This document shows positions 5,991 through 13,961 of a stretch of 14,019 nucleotides of DNA, piece after piece. Position numbers and translations under genes: made by a program. The stretch covers positions 1 through 14,019 of the forward strand of contig CAZLYK010000146.1 of NCBI GenBank assembly GCA_964563495.1, read 5' to 3'. Position 1 is the first letter of the stretch. The number at the start of each line of letters is the position of its first letter. The notes under the pieces are model-generated. The model was given only the letters and a program-made list of their open reading frames with translations. It made no database searches and was not told the DNA's origin. Source of the DNA: CAZLYK01 sp964563495 (GTDB taxonomy: Bacteria > Acidobacteriota > Blastocatellia > RBC074).

Positions 5991-8900
5991 ATGAGCGCAT
6001 CGGAACAATTTACCGGGACCGATCGGTTTAAGGTACTCCGCCGTCTGGGCGCCGGTGGAATGGGGGTAGTCTATGAGACGATGGATTGTGAGCGCGAACA
6101 GCGGCTCGCTCTGAAGACGCTGTTGGAGGTCGACGCGCAGGCTATCTATCGTTTCAAGCGCGAGTTCCGTTCGCTCGCCGAGATCGCACATCCCAACCTG
6201 ATCTCGCTCTACGAACTTTTTGCCGAGGGCGATCAATGGTTCTTCACCATGGAGCTGATTGAAGACGGAAAGGATTTTCTGTCTTACATCGGCCGGACAG
6301 AGCTTTCGCGATCACTGGAATCGAGCGTGCTGAGAGAGCTCGAAGAGAGTTCATTGAAGAGCGCGAAGACGCTCAATCTCGCCGATTCGGGGCCGGAGAC
6401 CGAGACCCGGATTCAGACCTCTTCGCCGAACGAGGTTGAGGAGACAAGGCGATTCGAGGGGGTAGAGCGGACCGGTGAAGAGGTTGAGAGGACCGATCCG
6501 GAGCTGACGCCGCTCGATCATGAGCAGCTCGGCAGGTTGCGCGAGGTCATGCCTCAGCTGGTTGAGGGTGTAGCGGCGATCCACAGAGCCGGCAAGTTGC
6601 ACCGTGATCTCAAGCCGGGGAATGTCATGGTCAGGCCCGACGGGCGAGTCGTGATCCTGGATTTCGGGTTGGCGGTTGAAGCGCGGTTCGAGTTTGAGGG
6701 CAGGGAACCTCGGGCGAGGGGGTCGCAGCTCTCCGGGACATCGGCGAGGACTACGGATGGCTTCATTGTCGGGACGGCGGCGTATATGTCGCCTGAACAG
6801 GCGGGGGGCAAGCCGCTGACCGAGGCGAGTGATTGGTATTCGGTGGGGGTCATGTTATTTGCGGCGCTGACCGGCCGGCTGCCCTTGAGGGGAACTTTCT
6901 GGCGCATGCTTCAGAAGAAGCAGGAGCAGGAAGCGCCGGCGCCCGGCGATCTGGTCGCGGGAATCCCCGATGACCTCAACTCATTATGCATAGATCTGCT
7001 CAGGCGGGATGCCGGGTCACGGCCGGGGGCGGCAGAGATCATCGAGCGGCTCAACGCCGGTGCAGGGCATGCGGCATCGACCGGATCGGAGATCGATTCA
7101 GCGATTATCGAGGACCTGCCGTTTGTCGGGCGTGAGCAGCAGAGGCTGGCGCTGTTTGACGGGTTTGAAAAGATGCTCGATGGCCGGACCGTGATCTTGC
7201 AGGTGACGGGCCGGTCGGGCTCCGGCAAGACCGCGCTGATCGAGCATTTTCTACGGGAAATCTCGGAACGCCGGGATACGCTGATCCTGACCGGACGCTG
7301 TTACGAGCAGGAGACCGTGCCGTACAAGGCGATCGATACGGTGATCGATGCGTTGACGATTTTTCTTATGCGGCTTCCCCGGCGGGAGGTCGCGGCGTTG
7401 ATGCCGGCGCATATCGCGGCGCTGGCGCGGATCTTTCCGGTGCTCAATCGTGTCGAAGAGATAGCCCGACAGGCGAATGCGCCGGGAAGCGCGACCGAAC
7501 TGAACGAGCTTCGTCGCCAGGCGTTCGGCGCCTTACGCGAGCTGCTCGCGCGGGTCGGGCGGCGGTGGTCGCTGATCATCTATATCGATGATCTGCAATG
7601 GGGAGACATCGACAGCGCGAACCTGTTGTCCGAATTGATCAGACCGCCGGATTCGCCGAGGTTGATGTTGCTGGTCTCATACCGGAGCGAAGACACCGGC
7701 TCGAGCGCTTTTTTGAAGGCGCTGGCGGCGCTGAACGGCGGGGGTGATTCGGAAAACAAACAGGTCAAGGTTTCGGTCGACCCGTTGTCGGTCGAGGAAT
7801 CGCAGGCGCTGGCGCTGCAATTGCTCGGGACAGAGACGGAAGACGCGAACGAAAAGGCCTCACGCATCGCCCTCGAATCCGGGGGCAGCCCATATTTTGT
7901 CTACGAGCTGGTGCGACATCTGCGATCGGGCAGGGAACTGGTAGAGGCGCAAGACCTGGATCTGGACCGTGTCTTGTGGATGCGGGTCCAGCGACTGCCG
8001 GAGGATGCTCGGCGGTTGCTCGAGGTGGTAGCCGTCTCCGGGCAGCCTACGCAATTGCGTTATGCGCAGCGTGCCGCCGGCCTGCCGTTTATACCGCCGC
8101 AGATGGTGACGAGTTTGAGGGTGCATCATTTCGTCCGCAGCACCGGGCCGGGGCTGGGAGATAATTTCGAGACGTATCACGACCGGGTGCGTGAAAGCAT
8201 CCTGGCCAACCTGACGGCCGAGACGCTCAAGCGGCATCACAATAATCTGGCCGAGTCTCTGGAAGCAGCCGGGGATATCGCGCCCGAAGCCCTGGCGGGA
8301 CATTTCTACGGGGCCGAGCGGTTTGAGAAGGCCGGGTTCTATTTCGAAGCGGCGGCGGAGCAGGCGGTCAAAGCCCTGGCGTTCGAGCGCGCGGACGATT
8401 TCTTCCGTCGCGCCGAGGATCTGGCGACCGATCTCGCGGGCAGGGCGCGGATTCAAGAGAAGCGGATCCATTTCTATACCGACCTGGCGCGTTTTCAGGA
8501 TGCCTACGATCTGGGCTACCGGGCGGTGCAGCAGTTCGGAGTCAGGATACCGCGCAGATTCAATCCGCCGGCGTTCGCCATCGACCTGGCGCTGGTCAGA
8601 TTGTATCTGGGTCGAAGAAAGATCCCCGATCTGATCGATCTGCCGGCGCTGGGCGATGAAAAGCTGGTCACGGCGGTCAGGCTGATTGCGGCGACCGGCA
8701 AAGTGGCTTACCAGTTGAAGCCGGAACTTTGCATCTGGTTGATGGCGAGGCTGGTCAAAATTTGTCTTCGCCGTGGGAATACGCCTGACTGTGCGATCGG
8801 CTATGTCGCATTCGGGAGCATCTTTCTGGGCGGTGTTCTCGGCAGGCACAAGGTCGGGAATCAATTCGGGCGGCTGGCGCTCGAGATCGTGGAAAAATAC

Positions 8901-9788
8901 GACAATCGCAAGCAGCGCGCCGAGGTCAATTTCCTGCTCGGTTATTTCGGAACTTCGTGGCTGCGGCCGGCGGTCGAGGCCGAGCAGATCTGGCAGGTGG
9001 CATACCAGGCGGGCCTGGAGAGCGGAGATCTGTTTCATACCGGGTGCGCGGCGTGCGCAACGGTGCTGAGCATGTTTATGCGCGGTGCACCGCTGTCGGA
9101 AGTCTGGCGGGAGTCCGAACGTTATCTCGAATTTTTGCGGCGGGTCAATTTACGCGAACCGGCGGGCGCGGTCATGGCCGTCCGGCAGGCGATCAAAAAT
9201 CTGCGCGGCGAGACCGAAAGCCGGCTCTCGTTCAGTGACGCCGAATTCCGTGAGGAAGAGTTTGTCGAACGATTGAGCGGCTTCGGCTCACGCCATTTCG
9301 CCCATTATTATTTTGTCGTCAAGATGCAGGCGCTCTATCTTTGGGGAGAGTATGAGAAGGCGCTCGAGGTCGCGCAGCTCTCGGCCAATTACCTCAAAGA
9401 TTCACAGGGCATGCTTCACAGCGCCGAACACCACTTCTGGCATGGTTTGATTCTCGCGCGATGCTCAGAGACGCAGCGCGGGCTGAAGCGGATCGGATCT
9501 TTGCGCAAGCTGCGCGGGATCCACCGAAAATTCCGGCGCTGGTCGCAGGCGTGCCCCGACAATTTCCTTCATCAAGAACGTCTGATCGCCGCTGAGATTT
9601 TTCGCCTCAATCGAAAGATCGAAGCCGCTCTCGAAGCATACAATTCGGCGGCTGAGGCGGCTTCGCGATATGGATACTTGCAGTTGGAAGCGCTGTCCAA
9701 TGAACTCTCGGCTCGGTTGCGGCAATCCAAAGAGAAAGATGGGAAGGCTCAGGATTGCTATCGACGCTGGCGGAATAGACAGGATTGA
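5991..9788 (+). CDS. Ser/Thr protein kinase fused to AAA ATPase and helical-repeat region
   Basis: A 1265-residue signalling protein. The kinase domain (about 13-325) has the glycine loop GAGGMGVVY at 20-28, Lys42, HRDLKPGN at 204-211, DFG starting at Asp224, and GTAAYMSPEQ downstream; all catalytic residues are present. A roughly 70-residue Glu/Ser/Thr-rich insert (about 100-172) splits the lobes. An AAA_16-type ATPase follows: FVGREQQR near 379, Walker A GRSGSGKT at 407-414, and Walker B LIIYIDD ending at Asp534. The rest (about 720-1260) is alpha-helical with TPR-like pairs such as ALAFERADDFFRRAEDLA. This order matches large bacterial kinase/ATPase regulators of the PknK type. No transmembrane segment or DNA-binding domain is evident, so output is presumably by phosphorylation or protein contacts. 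Frame stops just upstream make 5991 the first ATG. The C-terminus, NRQD, is encoded by a repeat fragment. Confidence 0.93.
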   Translation: MSASEQFTGTDRFKVLRRLGAGGMGVVYETMDCEREQRLALKTLLEVDAQAIYRFKREFRSLAEIAHPNLISLYELFAEGDQWFFTMELIEDGKDFLSYIGRTELSRSLESSVLRELEESSLKSAKTLNLADSGPETETRIQTSSPNEVEETRRFEGVERTGEEVERTDPELTPLDHEQLGRLREVMPQLVEGVAAIHRAGKLHRDLKPGNVMVRPDGRVVILDFGLAVEARFEFEGREPRARGSQLSGTSARTTDGFIVGTAAYMSPEQAGGKPLTEASDWYSVGVMLFAALTGRLPLRGTFWRMLQKKQEQEAPAPGDLVAGIPDDLNSLCIDLLRRDAGSRPGAAEIIERLNAGAGHAASTGSEIDSAIIEDLPFVGREQQRLALFDGFEKMLDGRTVILQVTGRSGSGKTALIEHFLREISERRDTLILTGRCYEQETVPYKAIDTVIDALTIFLMRLPRREVAALMPAHIAALARIFPVLNRVEEIARQANAPGSATELNELRRQAFGALRELLARVGRRWSLIIYIDDLQWGDIDSANLLSELIRPPDSPRLMLLVSYRSEDTGSSAFLKALAALNGGGDSENKQVKVSVDPLSVEESQALALQLLGTETEDANEKASRIALESGGSPYFVYELVRHLRSGRELVEAQDLDLDRVLWMRVQRLPEDARRLLEVVAVSGQPTQLRYAQRAAGLPFIPPQMVTSLRVHHFVRSTGPGLGDNFETYHDRVRESILANLTAETLKRHHNNLAESLEAAGDIAPEALAGHFYGAERFEKAGFYFEAAAEQAVKALAFERADDFFRRAEDLATDLAGRARIQEKRIHFYTDLARFQDAYDLGYRAVQQFGVRIPRRFNPPAFAIDLALVRLYLGRRKIPDLIDLPALGDEKLVTAVRLIAATGKVAYQLKPELCIWLMARLVKICLRRGNTPDCAIGYVAFGSIFLGGVLGRHKVGNQFGRLALEIVEKYDNRKQRAEVNFLLGYFGTSWLRPAVEAEQIWQVAYQAGLESGDLFHTGCAACATVLSMFMRGAPLSEVWRESERYLEFLRRVNLREPAGAVMAVRQAIKNLRGETESRLSFSDAEFREEEFVERLSGFGSRHFAHYYFVVKMQALYLWGEYEKALEVAQLSANYLKDSQGMLHSAEHHFWHGLILARCSETQRGLKRIGSLRKLRGIHRKFRRWSQACPDNFLHQERLIAAEIFRLNRKIEAALEAYNSAAEAASRYGYLQLEALSNELSARLRQSKEKDGKAQDCYRRWRNRQD
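9772..9788 (+). repeat. Short CAGGAT repeat fragment forming the kinase 3' end
   Basis: GGAATAGACAGGATTGA here is the head of the repeat family (compare AATAGACAGGATTAA at 5956-5970). It encodes the last residues NRQD and the TGA of the kinase. No opposite arm follows; an unrelated hairpin begins 7 bp later. Confidence 0.7.
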
Positions 9789-9794
9789 AAATGA

Positions 9795-9836
9795 CCGCAA
9801 TAACTCCCGAGCGCGAGCGCTCGGGAGTTATTGCGG
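9795..9836 (+). other. Perfect 20-bp-stem hairpin between kinase and VioB-like gene
   Basis: Arms 9795-9814 and 9817-9836 are exact reverse complements, beginning CCGCAATAACTCCCGAG, with a 2-nt centre (GA). The sequence is unrelated to the CAGGAT repeats. No T-run follows, so a classical intrinsic terminator is unlikely. The 3' arm ends in GCGG, directly abutting the GGGGAGGAG ribosome site of the next gene (start 9851). It could therefore protect or process the mRNA, attenuate transcription, or tune translation of the VioB-like protein. Confidence 0.75.
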
Positions 9837-9850
9837 GGGAGGAGCAATAA

Positions 9851-11716
9851 ATGAGTTACATGGATTTACCGCGGTTTCACTTTTTGGGGGTCTTTTATAC
9901 CGACCCATCGACGGTCAACAACGATCCGTCGCACTACGATCCCTCGACGACGCGTCCTTCTCCGTGGCAGGACCCGAATGGGACGCACAGCTTCAGGTTT
10001 ACCAAGGTCGAAGTGACTTCGGGTTTGGATCAGAGCGGGCAGCTGGTATCGACCGGTGATCCATTGATCGGGGCGGCGGTCTACAGCGCGGATCAGAGTC
10101 CGAGCAATCCGCCTCCGCCGGCGCGGATCGTCGATCTGGATGTTTACCAGCAGGGGACGAGCACGATCTATGGGTTCCAATTGAAGCTCAACATCGGCGG
10201 GACGATCCTGTCCGGAAGCATGGACACCTGTTCGCTCAACAGCCTGCGATTCACGCGGGTGCTGCCGACGCGCGGCTGGCAGGGTTGGGATGGATATGGT
10301 TCATCCAGCTTCGGAGGCGATACCTACGCTGTCGGCTTTTTCCAGAGCGTGCTCCGCGTTAGTCCGGCGTCGTGGCCGGCGAGCTCGAACCTCATGAACC
10401 AGCTCAAGGCGAAGACGACGACCGACGCCAGCGGCAATATTCTGCTCTCGATCCGTCTGGTGCTGGACAATTATCAGAACGTGCCGTGGCACGACGATTT
10501 TCGCACCGGCCGGGTGTTGGGGACGATCGGGCCGGTGGTGAGCGCAAATGAGCCGGTGCAGGCGCCGGGCAATCGCTGGCTGAGCGCGCGTTCGATCGAT
10601 ACCGCGACGGCGCCGTGGTATTTCCCATTCTTTTACGACGCACCGTTCAAGATCGCTCAGCGGGATGGCGGGGTGCAGACGATAGTGATCGACATGGCCA
10701 ACGCGCTGGCGGTAGAGAGTCCGGGCGGGCCGCCGGTCGATCTGGGAGACCTCAAGGTGCGGATCGGAAACGGCCAGACCGGGCTGATCGGACCTTTCCA
10801 GGCGAATGAGAGCCTCTATTCAAATCTGGGCGGGATCATAGAGATGCCGTTGACCGCGGATCAATACAATGGGCGGCAGCAACCCGTTTCTATTCTGACA
10901 TCGATCGACAACGTGGGGGGGCCGCAGTTGTGGAATGAAGACCCGTCGGGGCTCTATTTCGCGGCCGAGACACGCTCGATCCAGATGACGAGCGAACCCG
11001 GCAGCTCTCAACTTCAGGCGCAATCGCGCGTCTACGTGACTCAATGGGGAGATCCGTTGCCGAATTACCAGCTCGGCGTCGAAGCGGTTTCGGTGGTCAA
11101 TGGAATCAATGGCGCGACGGTGCCGTGGTCGGCGGGTTATCAGGGGAACACGCCGCAGGCGGACGGCGCATTGACCGCGACCGTCAGCCCGACCGACGCC
11201 AACGGTTGGGCAACCGTGACGCTTTCGGTCAATCGCGATCCGGGCTCGCGGACAGAGCAACTGGACAGCCAGCTCTATTTTGTCGTCGTCTACGATCCGA
11301 AGAAGGGGGCGCCCAATCTGATGAAGGTCGGAGCGCCGCAGGAACAGCAGATCTCGGTCGTGGTCTGGGCGAGTTATCCGGTCAACGAAAACCCCGAATG
11401 GGAAGAGATACGGAAGATGATGGCTCCGTATGACAAGCTCTATCCGGCGATGAGCAGTCAGATCGAGCTTTCAGACCCGCACGCATTCCAGATCTTCGCC
11501 ACCAACCCTCCGTGGAATAAGGCTTATCCGACACGGAAACCGGTGACATTGCCGAACGGGTCGGTGATTGCGCGGGGAGCCATTCCGCAATTCGTGACAC
11601 TCGACATCAACGACCCGCTCTATATGCCGATTTCACGCGACCTCTCGCCAAACAAGGTGCTGACGCTGCTCTATTTCGCCTACAAACTGCAGCAGGACTT
11701 TCCGCCTCAATCGTAG
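9851..11716 (+). CDS. Stand-alone homologue of the VioB N-terminal half
   Basis: This 621-residue protein appears homologous to the N-terminal half of VioB, the iminophenylpyruvate dimer synthase of violacein synthesis. By recall of VioB, MSYMDLPRFHFLGVF at 1-15 parallels MSILDFPRIHFRG. The WHDDFRTGRVLGTIG region (about 215-229) parallels a VioB segment with HDMVGVVG. VDLGDLKVRI and LGGIIEMPL align with PLGDLLLRD and HGIVDLPL. YDKLYPAMS (about 527-535) and YMPISRDLS (591-599) parallel VYPFMS and YYMPSTRELS. It stops about there, lacking the ferritin-like C-terminal domain expected to hold the catalytic metal. An Ig-like insert may occupy about 400-475 (ADGALTATVSPTDANGWATVTLSV). There is no signal peptide, so it is probably cytoplasmic. 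GGGGGAGGAG precedes the ATG. Activity is unassigned; a structural or partner-subunit role is possible. The alignment is from memory, not a search. Confidence 0.72.
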   Translation: MSYMDLPRFHFLGVFYTDPSTVNNDPSHYDPSTTRPSPWQDPNGTHSFRFTKVEVTSGLDQSGQLVSTGDPLIGAAVYSADQSPSNPPPPARIVDLDVYQQGTSTIYGFQLKLNIGGTILSGSMDTCSLNSLRFTRVLPTRGWQGWDGYGSSSFGGDTYAVGFFQSVLRVSPASWPASSNLMNQLKAKTTTDASGNILLSIRLVLDNYQNVPWHDDFRTGRVLGTIGPVVSANEPVQAPGNRWLSARSIDTATAPWYFPFFYDAPFKIAQRDGGVQTIVIDMANALAVESPGGPPVDLGDLKVRIGNGQTGLIGPFQANESLYSNLGGIIEMPLTADQYNGRQQPVSILTSIDNVGGPQLWNEDPSGLYFAAETRSIQMTSEPGSSQLQAQSRVYVTQWGDPLPNYQLGVEAVSVVNGINGATVPWSAGYQGNTPQADGALTATVSPTDANGWATVTLSVNRDPGSRTEQLDSQLYFVVVYDPKKGAPNLMKVGAPQEQQISVVVWASYPVNENPEWEEIRKMMAPYDKLYPAMSSQIELSDPHAFQIFATNPPWNKAYPTRKPVTLPNGSVIARGAIPQFVTLDINDPLYMPISRDLSPNKVLTLLYFAYKLQQDFPPQS

Positions 11717-11736
11717 GCCAGGAAGAGGAGATAAAC

Positions 11737-13272
11737 ATGAAAAGTTTAAAGTCTATTCAAATGCTGATCACCCTCACACTGGCTTTTGGGCTGGCGGCCT
11801 GCTCGACGGTTGAGGCCCCGAAACCGCAGACAGCGGCAATCCCCGACGCGGTCAAGGGAGTGATCCCATATACCGTGGAGTTTCAGCCCGCGACGGGTCA
11901 GAACAATTTACCCGCGCTGCACGCTTATAGCTGGGCTCCGGCGAAGCAGGGCGGTTTTTACGTGCTCGGCGGGCGGCAGAATCTGGGGCTGCATATGTTC
12001 ACCGGCGGGCCCAACAACTTCGCCTCGCCGAATCAGACTCTGTGGTGGATCGATCCGGAAGGGCTGAACGCTAAACAACTGGTCATTTTGACGAGCTTTA
12101 AGAACAAAGATATCGCCGATCCGTTGATGGCGACCAACCAGCAAAGCTTCTACGACGCGTCGTCGGGTTTCTGGTATATCGCCGGGGGCTATGGGATCAC
12201 CTCGACCACCGGGCAGATGAAGACCTTCGACACGCTCATCCGAATCCCGATCGCCGCAGTCGATGCGCTCGCGCAAGGGTCAGGGGGCAGCCTCGAATCG
12301 AGCATCGAGGTTCTTCACAACCCGCTCTTCAAGGTGACCGGCGGCGTTTTGCGGAAGACCTCAAACTACTTTGTGCTGCTCTTCGGCCAGAGTTTCGACG
12401 GCAACTACAATCCGTTCGGCGCGGGTTTTGATCAGGACTATACCGAGCAGGTGCGGTACTTCCAGGTCAAACCCGGTAAGCTGGCGATCTTCAATACCGG
12501 CTCGCTTGAAGCGAATGAAGCTGACCGCAACGAAGCGGGCAAATTCCACCGGCGTGATCTGCCGGTCGTCATGACGATCGACCCGGCGGACGGCTCCAAT
12601 CGAATCGCCGCTTTCGGCGGAGTCTTTCCGAAAGGGCTGATCGCCGGGTTCACCGACGCCGTCTACATTGAAGAGAACTTCGGCCAGATCCAGAAGATTA
12701 TCGATGCGAAGCTCAACAAGCGATTCAGTCAGTACCAGTGTCCGACCATCCCCGTATACGACGGCATCCACAAGGTCGTCTATCACACCTTTTTCGGCGG
12801 GATCGGGCATTACTGGTATTTCCAGTCCCCATCGCAGCACCAGGTCTATCAGGCGGCGACGGGGCAGGGGCGCAATGATGGCCTGCCGTTTGTCGGCGAC
12901 ATCACGACGCTGATCAATCGCGCCGATGGGACTTATGATGAATATATCGCCACGGCGCCGATCCCGGACAATGAACTGCGTGGAGCCTCGGTCGATTTCA
13001 TTCCCGGCCCGGCCAATACCAAGACATTGCCGAATGGGGTGATCGATCTGAACAGTTTTGCGGTTGGCGAGCGGGTCATGATCGGTTACATCTTCGGCGG
13101 GATCGATGCGGACAACCCCCTGCCGGCGGTGACGAATACCGGGACGCAGGCGACAAACGCGGTCTATAAAGTCTACCTGACGCGGACGCCGTCTGACGGA
13201 ATTCCGGCGAGCAAGGGGAACGAAGCGGTCGGCGCTTACAACCACGTCCCCACACCTACGCCCGGGAAATAG
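11737..13272 (+). CDS. Lipoprotein with Kelch-like beta-propeller
   Basis: The 511-residue protein has a lipoprotein signal: MKSLKS, a hydrophobic run, then lipobox LAAC with acylated Cys22. The mature part shows about six regularly placed strands ending in Gly-Gly or Gly-Gln: FYVLGG (about 74-79), WYIAGG (146-151), FVLLFGQ (212-218), IAAFGG (about 290-295), TFFGG (350-355) and YIFGG (450-455). That pattern is typical of Kelch/galactose-oxidase-type propeller blades. The C-terminus ends PTPTPGK. GGAAGAGGAG, 6 nt before the ATG, is a strong ribosome site, and the gene starts 20 bp after the VioB-like stop, so the two are very likely co-transcribed. The TAG stop is inside the 13268-13311 inverted repeat. 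It is likely membrane-anchored and periplasm- or surface-facing. The ligand or partner is unknown, and the propeller call is inferred from strand spacing. Confidence 0.75.
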   Translation: MKSLKSIQMLITLTLAFGLAACSTVEAPKPQTAAIPDAVKGVIPYTVEFQPATGQNNLPALHAYSWAPAKQGGFYVLGGRQNLGLHMFTGGPNNFASPNQTLWWIDPEGLNAKQLVILTSFKNKDIADPLMATNQQSFYDASSGFWYIAGGYGITSTTGQMKTFDTLIRIPIAAVDALAQGSGGSLESSIEVLHNPLFKVTGGVLRKTSNYFVLLFGQSFDGNYNPFGAGFDQDYTEQVRYFQVKPGKLAIFNTGSLEANEADRNEAGKFHRRDLPVVMTIDPADGSNRIAAFGGVFPKGLIAGFTDAVYIEENFGQIQKIIDAKLNKRFSQYQCPTIPVYDGIHKVVYHTFFGGIGHYWYFQSPSQHQVYQAATGQGRNDGLPFVGDITTLINRADGTYDEYIATAPIPDNELRGASVDFIPGPANTKTLPNGVIDLNSFAVGERVMIGYIFGGIDADNPLPAVTNTGTQATNAVYKVYLTRTPSDGIPASKGNEAVGAYNHVPTPTPGK

Positions 13273-13311
13273 ACAGGATCGACAAGATTAACCTTGTCGA
13301 TCCTGTCTATT
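13268..13311. terminator. 19-bp perfect inverted repeat holding both convergent stop codons
   Basis: Arms 13268-13286 and 13293-13311 are exact reverse complements (AATAGACAGGATCGACAAG) with a 6-nt loop. It is a shortened relative of the CAGGAT family: it keeps the AATAGACAGGAT head and then diverges. The lipoprotein TAG (13270-13272) lies in the left arm and the DedA-family stop (13288-13290) in the loop, leaving 15 bp between the two stops. By position it can end transcription from both sides, though there is no strong T-run. Confidence 0.8.
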
Positions 13312-13956
13312 CAACAATCTGGCGATAGCCCAGCCGATGGCCGGAATCAGGATCGCGCCGGCGAAGGCGAGCAGAAACGAGCCGGCGCCGGCAGCCGCCG
13401 ATCCGACTCCGGCATAGGCGGCGGAGATACCCAGGTTCGAGAGCGCCGCGATGGTCAGGAATCGCACCAGCGGCATGCGGCTGAGGCCGGCGAAGACGGT
13501 TGAAACTTCCGCCAGCACAGGGACCGAACGAAAGAGGATGATCGCCCAGTCGCCGTACCGCTCAGCCGCGAGCCTGACCCGCTCGATCTCTTTTTCGCCG
13601 GCCAACAACTTAACCGCCGGTGGGCCCACTCCGGCCCCTAGCAGATAACCGATTAAACACCCGGCGGTCATGCCGGCCCATGAAGTCAGGGTTCCAAACC
13701 AGAACCCCAGCAGGCCGCCGAGCGCCGTGCTGACCAGGCTCGATGGGACGGGGAGGATGATATCCGCGGCGAGAAACGACCCGAGTGCGACTGCCAGCAG
13801 AGGCCGATTCCCCTTTTCCATGATCAGCGAGTTGATCAATTCGGTGATCGCCGATTCATAGAGGAAGAAGGGGATCAGGATGATCGAGAGCAGTACGACA
13901 AAGATCGATGTCCATCCGATCAGGGCGCGTATTTTGGCGAAATGGTCAGGATTCAT
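13288..13956 (-). CDS. DedA/VTT-domain integral membrane protein
   Basis: This 222-residue polytopic protein belongs to the DedA/TVP38 (SNARE-associated, VTT) superfamily, whose members act in lipid scrambling or flipping and envelope homeostasis. Hydrophobic segments are visible at about 12-35, 52-72, 74-95, 96-112, 165-190 and 192-214. Family features include the re-entrant loop motif DIILPVPSSLVSTALGG at 65-81 with Asp65 and Pro69/Pro71, the glycine-rich WAGMTAGCLIGYLLG at 93-107, and the second loop LFRSVPVLAE with Arg143 at 141-150. The mature protein ends LLNRQDRQG, where the tail after LLN is encoded by the right arm and loop of an inverted repeat. No ribosome site is obvious before the ATG at 13956; another repeat copy starts about 6 bp upstream of it. 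Substrate is unknown. Confidence 0.9.
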   Translation of the reverse strand: MNPDHFAKIRALIGWTSIFVVLLSIILIPFFLYESAITELINSLIMEKGNRPLLAVALGSFLAADIILPVPSSLVSTALGGLLGFWFGTLTSWAGMTAGCLIGYLLGAGVGPPAVKLLAGEKEIERVRLAAERYGDWAIILFRSVPVLAEVSTVFAGLSRMPLVRFLTIAALSNLGISAAYAGVGSAAAGAGSFLLAFAGAILIPAIGWAIARLLNRQDRQG

Positions 13957-13961
13957 CTGTA

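Noticed and set aside
7860..9038. Minus-strand open frame of 392 codons inside the kinase gene
   Set aside because: It is antisense to the helical-repeat region of an intact 1265-residue protein. Its Arg/Gln-rich low-complexity translation is typical of a GC-rich shadow frame.
12361..13245. Minus-strand open frame of 294 codons opposite the lipoprotein gene
   Set aside because: Antisense to a gene with a signal peptide, lipobox, strong ribosome site and regular strands. The translation has no domain I recognise.
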